Of a stretch of DNA of 64,000 nucleotides, positions 54,913 through 64,000 are shown one piece after another. Within the stretch, counting starts at the first letter, position 1, and each line of letters starts with the position of its first letter. Source of the stretch: Lepas anatifera (lineage: Eukaryota > Arthropoda > Thecostraca > Lepadidae). Location of the stretch: NCBI GenBank assembly GCA_034440635.1, contig JAOTON010002206.1, positions 1-64,000 on the forward strand, read 5' to 3'. The notes beneath the pieces are model-generated. The model was not told the origin of the DNA and searched no databases. It saw only the letters and a program-made list of their open reading frames with translations. Both the position numbers and the translations under genes were made by a program.

Positions 54913-55587
54913 CAAAAGTTGTGGGTCAGGCTCCCTTGCCTCTTCCGTTTTATTCCGACGCGTATGAACAGGACAACGCCTCAGAAGCACAACTCAGGCG
55001 AGAAGGAGGGTCATGCCCCCCTTAATTCTTTTGGATGACCGCAAGGGGACACACTTTGGAGCAAAAACAAAGTAATATGCATAAGAATGTTTATAGCTGA
55101 AAAGGTATGCTGCTATCGCACAAAGAATGAGGGGGCACAACTTCGATATTGTGAGGCACATACAGAACATTCGGTAAGCATACACATCTACTGGAAATTT
55201 GTAGCAGGGACATACAGGACTTGGGGCACACAAAGCACATGAGGGACATGCTAACTGACATTGGGGGAGAGGGTCGGCACAGGATTTAGAGGACACGTTT
55301 TAAAAACTTCAGAGCTGCTCTCGGTGCCTCCCCCTCCTCCCCCTAAGAGTGTATCGGGGTCCTAAGAACTAGTCTCACTGCTTTCAGACTTGCGCTCAGA
55401 GGGCTCCAAGTATGTGGGACCCAAGAGTCGGTTTTGGTGGCCCCAAGAGTTTTCCTTAGGGGCCACCAAGGGTTAGTCTCGGGGCCCCAAAGTTGACTCG
55501 GAGGGCACCCTTCGGCCCCATGTAGGTTCATTCCTAGGTTTATTACGTATTACGTAGGTTCGTACGTAATAGGTAGGCCCTGGTAAT
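54913..55587. other. No gene; weak internal repetition
   Basis: Between 55340 and 55520 GGCCCC(A)AAG and AGGGGCC motifs recur irregularly. No exon seen. Confidence 0.4.
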
Positions 55588-55826
55588 CAGAGGCGGATCT
55601 ATGTGAAAGGCTTGGCGGGCAATCCAGAGCATGGGGGTACCGTCTGGACCAAGTGGCGCCACTTTTGGGCGGGAAACATATCGAGTTGGCAACAAGACCT
55701 ATTGCATGGGAGCCGAAACTCGCATCATGAGAAGAGGGTGCTTCCGACCCTTCCGGGGGTGTCAAGGGTCGATCGGGGAGGGGATGGCAAATGAGCCTCT
55801 TTGTCCTCCCCCTAGATCTGCCTATG
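55588..55826. mobile_element. hAT-like MITE, 239 bp
   Basis: Ends CAGAGGCGGATCTAT and CTAGATCTGCCTATG are inverted partners with three mismatches. Inner blocks (GATCGGGGAGGGGATGGCA) resemble the right part of the 56714 copy. No target duplication fixed. Confidence 0.65.
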
Positions 55827-56713
55827 GTCAGGTAAGATCATGAAGAGTAGTTTTCAGAAATATTCTGGAAAAAGGTGAAACTTCGCCATTTTGGAAGGAT
55901 ATGGCCAGACTGACCCCTGGATCCACCCTGCAGGTAATAGTGATTGAATACAAGGAAACAGATAGTGGCCCAACTTGTTTTGGAGCTCCATGGAAACCCT
56001 CTAAGGGAGGTCCCCGGGGTGATCTCCTGATTCTCGATCGTTCTACGACTTCCACCCTCCCTACCTACCCCCCAACTTTCAACGCTAATGGACCTATGCC
56101 TATTAGTACATGATTATAACTTCACCATGACCTTGCTTAGTACTAAGTAACATCTTCGGCTCCCCAGGGGCGCCCATCCAGGGGGGAGCAACAGACCCAA
56201 GGGGGCACCGATTGAGAGGGCACCGATATGATTTCCCTGCGTTGAGAGGATAGAAGTAAGCGAAACTATAAATGTCCATACAGCCCACGGAAAACGGGAT
56301 TATTGACACCATTGTTGTTTAAACAACTTTTCAGCGGTTGATTCAAAAACAGCGCCATTCATATGTGAAAATCTTTCTTATTTGACACAGAGAGTCCTAC
56401 CTCTTCAGGCAGGTGGTGTTAAGGCCCAATTTTTCTCTTGACATCATTTTCTCCGGGGTTGCCGACAAAATCCGGGGGTCCCGCCAAAATCCAGGGGCGG
56501 GGTTGGGGAGTGCCTTCCCGGACCAAACCAAAACCGGGTGAATGTAAAAATACTTGTGCACACCCTGAATCTCTTTCAGGGTGCTCAGCTGCATACCCTG
56601 CCCACGAAACCATCGTCCCTGTTTACGTTTATTCCCTTTTCATATAATGGATATTGGCGTTACCTCACATTTGAGCACCCCAATCATTAAAAAATACTCG
56701 CAGATGGTGTCCC

Positions 56714-56998
56714 CATAGATGGGTCCAGAATTTCCAATAGGGGTGGGCACCTTCGGGGGAGGGGTTATCCGGACCAAGGGGGCACCATCTGGACCAATGG
56801 CACCAATTTTAGCCGGCGAAACCCATCAGGTGGGCGCCAAACTATCTCGGTGGACGTCGGTTTTCGCATACTCGCGGGGGAAACGATATTTTAGGGGAGC
56901 ACCATCGCCCTTTCAGGGGCACCATGACCATTTCAGGGAGCACCGAAGGTCAATCGGGGGGGCACGTTCTCCCTTTGCCCCCCCTGGATCCGCCTATG
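56714..56998. mobile_element. hAT-like MITE, 285 bp
   Basis: Ends CATAGATGGGTCCAGAA and CCTGGATCCGCCTATG pair imperfectly. The interior has spaced 'CCTTTCAGGGGCACCATGACC'-like blocks; the reverse reading matches 2160-2290. Flanking 8-mers do not match. Confidence 0.65.
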
Positions 56999-58603
56999 CT
57001 GGAGCCTGGGCTGAAACATTTCTTCCCGGTTGTGGCCAATATCTGCCGAGCGTAATCTAAAGGTATTGTTAGAAGCATTCCAGAAAACTCTTATTTTAAA
57101 GTATTTATATAAAACTACAATATCGTAGTGATGCCAGAATCAACATGCATTACATCGCCGCACTTTTTGCGGGGAACATGTGAGAAGGCGGTGTTATGGT
57201 GTTATTATAATTCAGGGCAGTTGAATAACTAGATTATAATTATTTAGCAGCATTAGCAGTGTCTCTATTGTTGTTGCTGTAGTAGGAAGCGAGCGTGCGG
57301 AGGTAAGGAGAGAAAATAATAAATTAGTGACCGTAAAGACGGTATAAAACAACATGGCGATGACCCGGGAATGTCACTGACTGTTTTGATTGAGTCTTTG
57401 TTGTATTTTCGTCAGCTTATTGATTCGTGTGTGTGGTATAAGCGGTGCAAGTAGCATGGCTTGTAATCGAGATTAAAGGTAGATACGCGAAAAAATCATT
57501 ATTGTGGTTTCTTGCTATTTGAAAAATCCTGATTACTGAAGCTTGCACTTATATTTGTATCTTACACAAAATTTTGGGAGGCCACTTTTATCAAAGTAGG
57601 TTAACAGATCCGATAAAATGCTGAAACTTTCACCCATTTTTTACTTTTTGAGGACTTTTAAATTGAAAAGTAATGTTTTTGTGTAATGAAAATGTTTGGT
57701 CTCCTGTATTTGTATTTGAATTAATTTTACAAAGCCTTTAAAAACTACAAAATGAATTAGTTTGCCCTCAGAATGGAAAAAACAAATTCTCAAGTCTTCA
57801 GCCGTTTTGTACCTCCGGTCTTGGGAAGTCTTCTGTTTCAGCCCCAGAATGACAAAATTTTTGCATCAGAAAGGTCACGTGACCCCTCATATGAATTGGC
57901 TGTACCTCCTGATTGGTCAATTGTGATTTCTTTAAAGACCTATATTTCTGTTTTAATATTATTTTTGGCTCTAGATTAAGAGGTGTACAGGTAAAAATGT
58001 CTAGAAATGTTGACTTTAAGAGTGATTTTAAGGTATTTGCAGGCTGAATTTGCAAAAATGAGAGTAGGACTTCTGAAACAACTTTTAATGACCTTTTGAT
58101 ATAGCCAAGAAAAATTGTTTTGTGTATCTTCCTTTAACCACAAAGTGCAAATTCGATATCATCTCCAGAACGTGTGCCTTGCTCCCTTAGTCTTTTTATT
58201 TTAGCCCTGGCATTGAACTTTATATTTTCAGTCCCTGAGAAGGATTCTTGGAATGAGATGCTCCTAAAGGCTTCTAAGTAATGCATTTACACCAGATTAT
58301 GGCTCTCTTTGACTAGGCAACAGCAGGTCACTATCCATAGAAAACACAGTTGCCCAGCCTACTCAGACGGCTCCCACCAGTTGAAACACTTCACAACACT
58401 TATTCTCGGGGGCCTTTCGATCTGACACCATCCACATGATTACTGATCACTTGTCCATTCGTTCCAGTAAGTTCCCAACTCGTGCACACCATATCACCCA
58501 CGTCCTCCGCCTGGCGCGTGAGTCAGCCCGCGGTGGCTGAGCCACTGCCCCGGGGGGCTCTGGTAGACCAGCTGAGGTGATATTGGAGGACACAGCCGGA
58601 GAC
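56999..58603. other. 3' side of TOMM20, no further gene
   Basis: No second gene recognised. If TOMM20 is active, its 3' UTR lies here (to the left of 58604); candidate AATAAA-type signals are common in this AT-rich DNA, so none is assigned. A poly-A tract that would mark a fresh retrocopy is not present next to the stop codon. Confidence 0.45.
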
Positions 58604-59048
58604 TTATTTGATGTCATCTTCGGTGATGTCCACTGCCTTGGTGGCCGCTGACGCCGCCAGGCGCTGTCCGGCCATGGGCAGCCGCTGCAGCAGCAGCTGG
58701 AACACCTGTGGCTGCACCGTCTGCTGCAGCACCTGCAGCAGCTGCTGCAGCTGGTGGCACACTTCTACCTTGTTACTCAGGTGATCCACCCCCTGCGCCA
58801 GCAGCTCCTCGCCCAGCTGAATCTCCGATTGGAAGAAGCTTTGGACGGCCTCCTGGGAGGCGAAGGTCAGGTAGAGTGGTGGGGCCTCCAGGTGCTGACT
58901 TGGTGTCCTGCTTCCGCCGCTTCTCCCGCAACTTTTTCTTGAAATCAGGAGCACTCCTCCTCTTCCGGTCGAAACATACACAATATCCAATGAAAATTGT
59001 ACCACATACTGCAGAAATTCCAAGAGTCCTTGTCGATAGCATCGTCAT
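58604..59048 (-). CDS. TOMM20: Mitochondrial import receptor TOM20, intronless, with +1 shift
   Basis: TOM20 is the outer-membrane receptor of the TOM complex that recognises mitochondrial presequences. The frame starts MTMLSTRTLG, then ISAVCGTIFIGYCVCF (the N-terminal membrane anchor, residues ~11-26), then the basic DRKRRS and FKKKLREKRRKQ. After LPDL one extra base (58861-58865) moves the reading to the next frame, which continues ASQEAVQSFFQSEIQLGEEL, LAQGVDHLSN, LQQLLQVLQQTVQPQVFQLL and ends EDDIK with a stop. Allowing for that base the protein is 147 residues, close to the usual ~145. Five residues (EYEKG between LLAQG and VDHL) found in vertebrate TOM20 are missing. It is intronless, so it is either a compact true gene or a retrocopy; the upstream CpG-rich block favours a real promoter. 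The start at 59048 is chosen over Met3 as the first in frame. Confidence 0.9.
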
Positions 59049-59739
59049 TTCATGACCCCTGTCACGTCACCCCATCGCCCTGCACCTCCCGCCGTAAAAA
59101 AGGTATGTTATTGATAGCATATATTGATAATTTCAATACACAGCACATGATAAAAGCGACCAGAGATGAGACATGCAGAGAGTGAGCTTGCAAACAATCG
59201 GCATCAAGAATGACAAAGTGGGGAAAGTATCAGCTTCAGACTTTCAAGGGGACGGGCCAGTGTGCAAAGTATGGCATTTTCGACGAGATCTCGTCGGTGC
59301 GAGTGCCCTTGGAGACAGGAGCGAGTGGTGCAAATTTTATCAACCTGGTGCGAATTTGTGAGACTGGTTCGAGGAAAGTGACACTGAAAACCAAACAAAT
59401 AATGGCTAAATGGTTATAAAGACACAGGAGGGGGCCTTATAAAATTTCCTCAACTAGCTAACTAATAACAGAGGTAGCATTGCATTGTATGGGTAGGAAT
59501 GGATGTGTTTTTCTCCCTGGTATATGGCAGATTGGTGTGAATTTTTGGTGTCTGGCGGTGCGAGAATTCTAGATGGCTGGTGCGACTCGTCTGGACTGCT
59601 GCCATACTTTGCAGACTGGGGGACGGGGAGAGACATAACTACTGATAATGTATTATCACGCTCTCACTCATTGAAGCAGATGTTGATTCAAATATCCATA
59701 CAGTATATTTAAAAAAAACCATACAGTACACGCGGCACA
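59049..59739. other. Upstream flank of TOMM20
   Basis: About 690 bp between TOMM20 and the CpG-rich block. Short frames at 59173-59419 show no family. May contain a 5' UTR or intron of TOMM20. Confidence 0.4.
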
Positions 59740-60480
59740 CACAAAAATGAAGCCCGTCAACGGTCCACCCATATCCGCCCCCGGCGCGGGGCCCCTACAT
59801 AACGCCGGGGGAGGGGAACAAGACATGATGACCCGCAGTACGCAGATAAAACATGATACAACATAAGACAATTGAGACCGAGCAGACCAAGAGCCACAGA
59901 CCACGTCCTCAGCAACTCCATCTCTGGGGTCCATACCATCGCGTCAGCCGAACGCGCTCACACCGCGCCCAACATACGCCCGCCACGCACCGCCCGCCAC
60001 GCACCGACCCCAACGCCCGCCACGCACCGACCCCAACGCCCGCAACGCGCAGCCCGCACGCCCGCACGCACGCCCGCCAGCGCCGACTCGAGCAGAACGA
60101 CAGGCCAGCCTATCGACACGAGAGGCGGTAGCACACGCCAGACACCCACGCACCACCCGGCGGCCACCAGAGCGCACCGGCCGACGCCACACACGGACAG
60201 CAGCGCGACGCACCCACGCAGCGCAACGCGCCACCGCAGTCAGACCCAGACGGGGAGCGGCAGGCCCTACGCCGACGCCGCCGCAGCGCACCCCGCGGCC
60301 ACACGCAGCACCTCCCCAAGAGGCATCAGCAGACCCCGCCGCGGACGCAAAAAACTGCCGCCAGCGGGCAGCCCGTGACCACGCAACAGCATCGAGGCAC
60401 GGCGGCCAGCAGGCGCGCGCAGCGCGGGCAGGCCACCAGCGCCACCACTGGGCGCGCCACCGCAGATCATCCTGAGGGCA
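59740..60480. promoter_or_regulatory. CpG-rich block upstream of TOMM20 (putative promoter region)
   Basis: Very GC- and CpG-dense DNA (notably 59930-60480), in contrast to the AT-rich surroundings. It lies 0.7-1.4 kb upstream of the minus-strand TOMM20 start. The 235-codon minus-strand frame across it (59944-60651) is arginine/alanine-rich, the product of composition. A promoter role is inference from position and CpG content. Confidence 0.4.
59977..60050. repeat. 23-bp GC-rich minisatellite
   Basis: The unit GCCCGCCACGCACCGACCCC plus AAC is present about three times, the first shortened, followed by degenerate CGCCCGCA units to about 60085. Confidence 0.8.
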
Positions 60481-60811
60481 AAAGATAGTTAATTGGAGAG
60501 GAGCTGGATCGGCAGATTGTAATAGATAGCGCTGTACGAGATTGGTGTGAGCAAGGCGAGAGTCACGCACAGCGCGGTTCGACAGATGATTTGGATAGTG
60601 GGGGTAGAGAGGGTGCCAGAGGCGGGCCTGTATTGAACGCCCCGCATCCACCCGAATCTGAGAGCTCCGCAGCCAGTTATCATGAATAGTTTGCTTAAGT
60701 CAGAAAAAAGGCGCTTTAAGAGTTTAAAGAAAAGGAAGAAGAGAAAACCAAATACTGAGCTGATGAGTCAAATCTACCATCGAAGCAAGAATCGATGTTT
60801 AAGGATAATAT

Positions 60812-61489
60812 TTAGTATTGGTCGATAAATATTTTCTTCATTACTTTTTTAAAGAAGGACTTGCTTCGTGGGACATCGTCCAAGTTTCTTATTTGCGATG
60901 CAATTACTTTGTTCCAAGTTCTCGGGGCAACGATGAATAATGAAAACTTCCGATAAACAGTAGGGACGAATGGAACAGAGAAATGCTTAAAACGTCTGAC
61001 GTTTCTTTCGTGTCTTACATTAAGGACCTGATCGCGGCGTTCAAATTTACAGGCAAATGAGGCTGGGAGGAGACCCGAAAGATGATTATGTAATACCTTT
61101 ATATTTGTATACTCAACTAGGTCGTGAAGTTTAAGGATGTTGTACTTTTTGAAGATGGGGCTTGTGTGAGATAGTCTTTCGGCGTGATCAATGATGCGCA
61201 CAATTCGCTTTTGAAGAAGGAAAAGTTTGTTTAATCTATAGCCAAACGTATTTCCCCAAGTTTCAAGACAGTAAGTTAAGCACGGTAGGATAAGAGCATT
61301 GTAGAGGAGACGAAGATAATGAGAGGGCAGAATATGTCGAGCTCGGCCGATCAGGCCAACGCTCCGAGACATAGTGTTCTCAACGTTTCTAATATGGTTG
61401 GTCCACCTCAGATCCTCATCAATTACTACTCCTAAGTATTTGGTAGAAAATTTACGGACAAGGGGAACGTTATCGAGAGAAATTGACAT
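60812..61489 (-). CDS. LINE ORF2 C-terminal region
   Basis: A 225-codon frame follows the RT catalytic region. It shows KYLGVVIDEDLRWTNHIRNV, then YLRLLYNALILPCLTYCLET, LLQKRIVRIID, and a C-terminal YRKFSLFIVAPRTWNKV, all standard for the thumb and post-RT region of CR1/L2-type LINEs. The terminal KSFFKKVMKKIF and the stop are intact. The ATG at 61489 is internal to the original protein. Confidence 0.85.
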   Translation of the reverse strand: MSISLDNVPLVRKFSTKYLGVVIDEDLRWTNHIRNVENTMSRSVGLIGRARHILPSHYLRLLYNALILPCLTYCLETWGNTFGYRLNKLFLLQKRIVRIIDHAERLSHTSPIFKKYNILKLHDLVEYTNIKVLHNHLSGLLPASFACKFERRDQVLNVRHERNVRRFKHFSVPFVPTVYRKFSLFIVAPRTWNKVIASQIRNLDDVPRSKSFFKKVMKKIFIDQY

Positions 61490-61889
61490 ATTTTGACTGG
61501 TAGTCGGAAAAATTTGAAAAACAGATTTTTGAGCGTTAAGGGTTAGCCGGTTGCAGTGGAGCCACGATGATATGTGGGGGAGACAGCTATTGATATCCCT
61601 TTCTAATTCAAAAGTGTTTTTGGCGGTAAACAGGAGAGCAGTGTCATCAGCAAAGAGAAAATAAGTAGGGAGTGGGGAACACCTATGAATATCATTTATG
61701 TAAATTAGAAATAGCAGGGGACCAAGAACACTGCCCTGAGGTACACCGAGTGATAATGGTTGGGAAATCTTGGATTTGGTACAATTATATTTTACATATT
61801 GGGTTCGACCATGTAGATATGATTCAAAAATTTTACAGCAAGTTCATCGAAACCGTAGGAGCGAAGCTTTGCGAGAAGAATATCGTGAT
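61490..61889 (-). pseudogene. LINE RT catalytic core with frame breaks
   Basis: Conceptual reading gives GVPQGSVLGPLLFLIYINDI (about 61684-61743) and, further on, FLFADDTALL with the catalytic aspartates at about 61643-61654. An earlier part in another frame has stops. So the catalytic box itself is preserved, but the frame connecting it with 61890-63257 is broken. Confidence 0.8.
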
Positions 61890-63257
61890 TCACTGTGTCG
61901 AATGCCTTGCTGAAATCAAGAAAAATAGAGGCACAAACTTTTTTGACACAAGGGCTTTTGTGATTGATTCGTAAAGTAGAGAAACCGGCATGTACGTACT
62001 TTGATGTTTACGGAATCCAAACTGGTTAGAGAATATTATATTTTCTTCACAAAGATGTTGAAAGACTTGCTCATAAACTATCTTTTCAAATACTTTAGAC
62101 AATACTGGAAGGATTGATCTGGGTCGGTAATTATTGAACAAAGATGGGTCACCAGATTTGAAGATTGGCACTACCACCGCCGTTTTGAATTGGTCTGGGA
62201 ATATACCATGAGCGAGACATAAGTTAAATAAGTGGGTAAGCTGGCTGTGTATGGTGGGACAGAGCTGTTTCAAAATTTTGGAACTAACAAAATCAGAGCC
62301 AGCACTAGTATTTCCCAAAGACATAATAACTCGTCGGGTGGTTTGATTGGAAATTTGTTGGAACTCGAAAGACGACAGATGTTGATTATCAAGATAATCA
62401 AGAGGATCTGAGGTGGAGCGGGGGAGTTTTGAGTCAAGAGATGTAGCTATAGTTGCAAAAAAATTATTGAAGCTGTTGGCAATCAAGACCGGATCAGTGA
62501 CGGGCTTGCCGCCAGAGATGAATTTTTCAGGAAGGTCACGTTTGATCTTGTTTTTCCGACAGATGGTTAGAAGGGTGTCCCAGAGTTTTTTTGTGTTACT
62601 CTTGTTTTCATCAAGCTTACGTTGGAAATACAGTTTCTGAGCAGTACGAATGACTCGGGTTAGTGCATTATGATACGACTTGTAAGCTATCTCGTCGACC
62701 CTATTTTTAGATTTGATGTACTTGTGATGTAAGTCAACTCTTTTATTTATACAGCGTAGAAGAGCGTACGAAATCCAAGGCTGGATGGGTACAGTTCTCC
62801 TGTTGGACTTATTGATTCTGAGTTTAGTGACCTCATTTGTAAGTGCATCCTGCATTAGATTAGCTGCGAACTTTGGATCAGTAATGGTGAAATAGTTTCT
62901 AAGTTTAGAGGCGATATTTTGTTTCAGTAAACCTATTTTCCTAAAGTCAAATGCTAGGGCTTTGCTTGTGGTCCTGGGTCTTTTTTCTAGTTTTGGTACA
63001 AGCTGAAGCCAGATCGGGAGATGATCACTCAGATCAGAGACTATGACAGCAGAAGATTGGAGCAACGAAAGGTCATTTGTGAAGAAGTTATCCAAGTAAG
63101 GTCTCTGATCTGGAGTTAACTCTGGTGGGAACAGATATGGTAGGAAAGTAATTGTAGCTGGCCAGTGCATGAATAAATAATGCTGACGGGTCATCTGTTT
63201 CCAATTTAAGTATGTCAAAATTAAAGTCACCACCCATAATACAAATTCGGTTTTCAT
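61890..63257 (-). CDS. LINE ORF2 central part (endonuclease end to RT fingers)
   Basis: A 455-codon frame begins in the endonuclease (SDLSDHLPIWLQL, the SDH box of APE-type nucleases), crosses the linker and enters the RT: 'NTSAGSDFVSSKILKQLCPT', FPDQFKTAVVVPIFKSGDPS, 'NNYRPRSILPVLSKVFEKIV', NQFGFRKHQST. It ends in a shifted reading just before the RT A-box (KKFVPLFFL, where an LDFSKAFD-type box is expected). Confidence 0.85.
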   Translation of the reverse strand: MKTEFVLWVVTLILTYLNWKQMTRQHYLFMHWPATITFLPYLFPPELTPDQRPYLDNFFTNDLSLLQSSAVIVSDLSDHLPIWLQLVPKLEKRPRTTSKALAFDFRKIGLLKQNIASKLRNYFTITDPKFAANLMQDALTNEVTKLRINKSNRRTVPIQPWISYALLRCINKRVDLHHKYIKSKNRVDEIAYKSYHNALTRVIRTAQKLYFQRKLDENKSNTKKLWDTLLTICRKNKIKRDLPEKFISGGKPVTDPVLIANSFNNFFATIATSLDSKLPRSTSDPLDYLDNQHLSSFEFQQISNQTTRRVIMSLGNTSAGSDFVSSKILKQLCPTIHSQLTHLFNLCLAHGIFPDQFKTAVVVPIFKSGDPSLFNNYRPRSILPVLSKVFEKIVYEQVFQHLCEENIIFSNQFGFRKHQSTYMPVSLLYESITKALVSKKFVPLFFLISARHSTQ

Positions 63258-63647
63258 TGGAAATTTTGTCTAGTGTTGGCTCAAGATAATCCATAAATAT
63301 AGCAGATGGGAAGGAAGGTGACCTATAGACGGATCCGATGATGATATTGAAAGTTAGAATATTTTGAACCTCAAGAAAAACTGATTGATAAGAAATAGAT
63401 GATGACTCAAGATCATCTCTTCTTGAGTATGGGAGAACTTTTGAGATATATATCCCAGCACCCTTCCCTTTATGTTCGGGGGAGAGGAATATTCAAAGAA
63501 GTAGTCTTGGATGTTATATGAATCAGATAATCCTGGGGCAAGCCAAAGTTCAGACACAAGAATGATAAGCGGTTTGGGTTTTAGATGTGATATAAATCGT
63601 TCCAGAGAGTCAAAGTTTTTGGGGAGCGAACGGATATTAACATGCAC
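63088..63647 (-). pseudogene. LINE AP-type endonuclease domain, broken
   Basis: Two frames give its N-terminal parts: MHVNIRSLPKNFDSLERFIS with PLIILVSELWLAPG (63647-63354), matching the family's 'NIRSL..N...L...L' and 'SE.W' boxes, and ICIMGGDFNFDILK (63294-63088), the GDFN box. The two are in different frames and a segment between them is out of frame. Confidence 0.8.
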
Positions 63648-63700
63648 TATTGATACTTCCTTCGAACCGAAGGTAATTTTATTTAGGTCGGCTATGGATT

Positions 63701-64000
63701 TGTAGTCACAAGCTTGTAAGAGATTACTACTGTTGTTGGAAAATTGATCATCACCGTTATCAAACCCTGAGAAATTTGGACTGAATCGGGGGTTAGATAA
63801 TTGTGCTGCTGCTGACCTGCAATTTTTACAAGGTTAGCGTTTGGCTGAAGCTAAGGGGCAGGAAAAAGAAGTTACAAGTGAAAACAAAAGTGATATACAC
63901 TAAACTTGCAAGCTGCTAAAATAAGCAGGATGCAACAGAAAAAACAAACAGATGTACCAGTGCAAGGGTGCAGGTGGACCAAAGGTAAACCTAGATGAGG
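63701..64000. other. Possible 5' part of the LINE
   Basis: No recognisable frame. By position it could be the LINE's ORF1/ORF2 junction or 5' UTR, or flanking DNA. Confidence 0.35.

Larger units (their letters stand above)
60812..63700 (-). mobile_element. CR1/L2-group LINE, near full-length but broken
   Basis: Reading from right to left: an AP-type endonuclease (63647 to ~63088), a linker, the RT (~62400 to 61500) and the C-terminal region (61489 to 60812), all minus strand in the expected order of LINE ORF2. At least three frame breaks separate the parts, so the element is inactive. The 5' portion beyond 63700 (ORF1 or 5' UTR) may run off the window. The 3' end lies near 60780-60812. Confidence 0.85.

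Noticed and set aside
59173..59419. Possible AP-1 mu or TOMM20 upstream exon
   Set aside because: Neither strand gives residues matching the missing N- or C-terminal parts of these families.
59944..60651. 235-codon minus-strand frame, Arg/Ala/Gly-rich
   Set aside because: GC-rich DNA seldom contains stops; overlapping frames on both strands are equally open and no domain is visible.
61672..61974. 100-codon plus-strand frame in the LINE
   Set aside because: It is antisense to the RT catalytic core, which reads GVPQGSVLGPLLF and FADD on the minus strand.

Overview
This is a repeat-rich stretch of nuclear DNA from an animal. Two conserved genes are split or marked in metazoan fashion: AP-1 mu exons with GT-AG introns, and TOMM20. 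Both read closest to arthropod-type proteins, since the mu chain follows the insect pattern at several places. Penelope-like and CR1/Jockey-type retroelements, tRNA-derived SINEs and hAT-like MITEs agree with an invertebrate, probably an arthropod. I cannot place it more finely without a search. Prokaryotic features (operons, ribosome-binding sites, CRISPR) are absent.

Layout. 1-3.05 kb: no gene. 3.05-5.6 kb: two ~1-kb TTAA-flanked elements crowded with AGGTCA/TGACCT hexamers. 6.1-8.1 kb: a Penelope-like element (RT tail plus GIY-YIG nuclease) between two 360-bp inverted arms. 10.6-14.7 kb: five minus-strand exons of the clathrin adaptor AP-1 mu subunit, with a CR1/Jockey-type LINE fragment lying antisense in one intron. 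15.5-20.3 kb: a palindrome, a SINE, a 517-bp TIR element, minisatellites, and a composite element with a 12-bp repeat array. 20.8-28.9 kb: a nest in which a hAT element with a clear 8-bp target duplication split a TTAA element and itself received more TTAA elements; a second copy then abuts it in inverted orientation. 29-57 kb: scattered MITEs, SINEs of three families, a foldback, a chimeric TTAA element, (TA)n tracts and two weak candidate exons. 58.6-59.05 kb: an intronless TOMM20 reading frame, minus strand, with a GC/CpG-rich block upstream. 60.8-63.7 kb: a broken but nearly full-length LINE, minus strand.

The most unusual signal is the TTAA element group. At least ten copies or fragments, of three related families, carry dense arrays of the nuclear-receptor half-site AGGTCA, often spaced so that half-sites recur every 10 bp (DR4 and ER4). 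A further dispersed repeat carries three TCAAGGTCA sites (FTZ-F1/ERR type) exactly 20 bp apart. This looks like a mobile DNA family that spreads hormone-receptor-like sites. Whether any receptor binds them is inference.

Both conserved host genes carry exactly one extra base in otherwise sound coding sequence, which points to residual assembly errors, although pseudogenes cannot be excluded.
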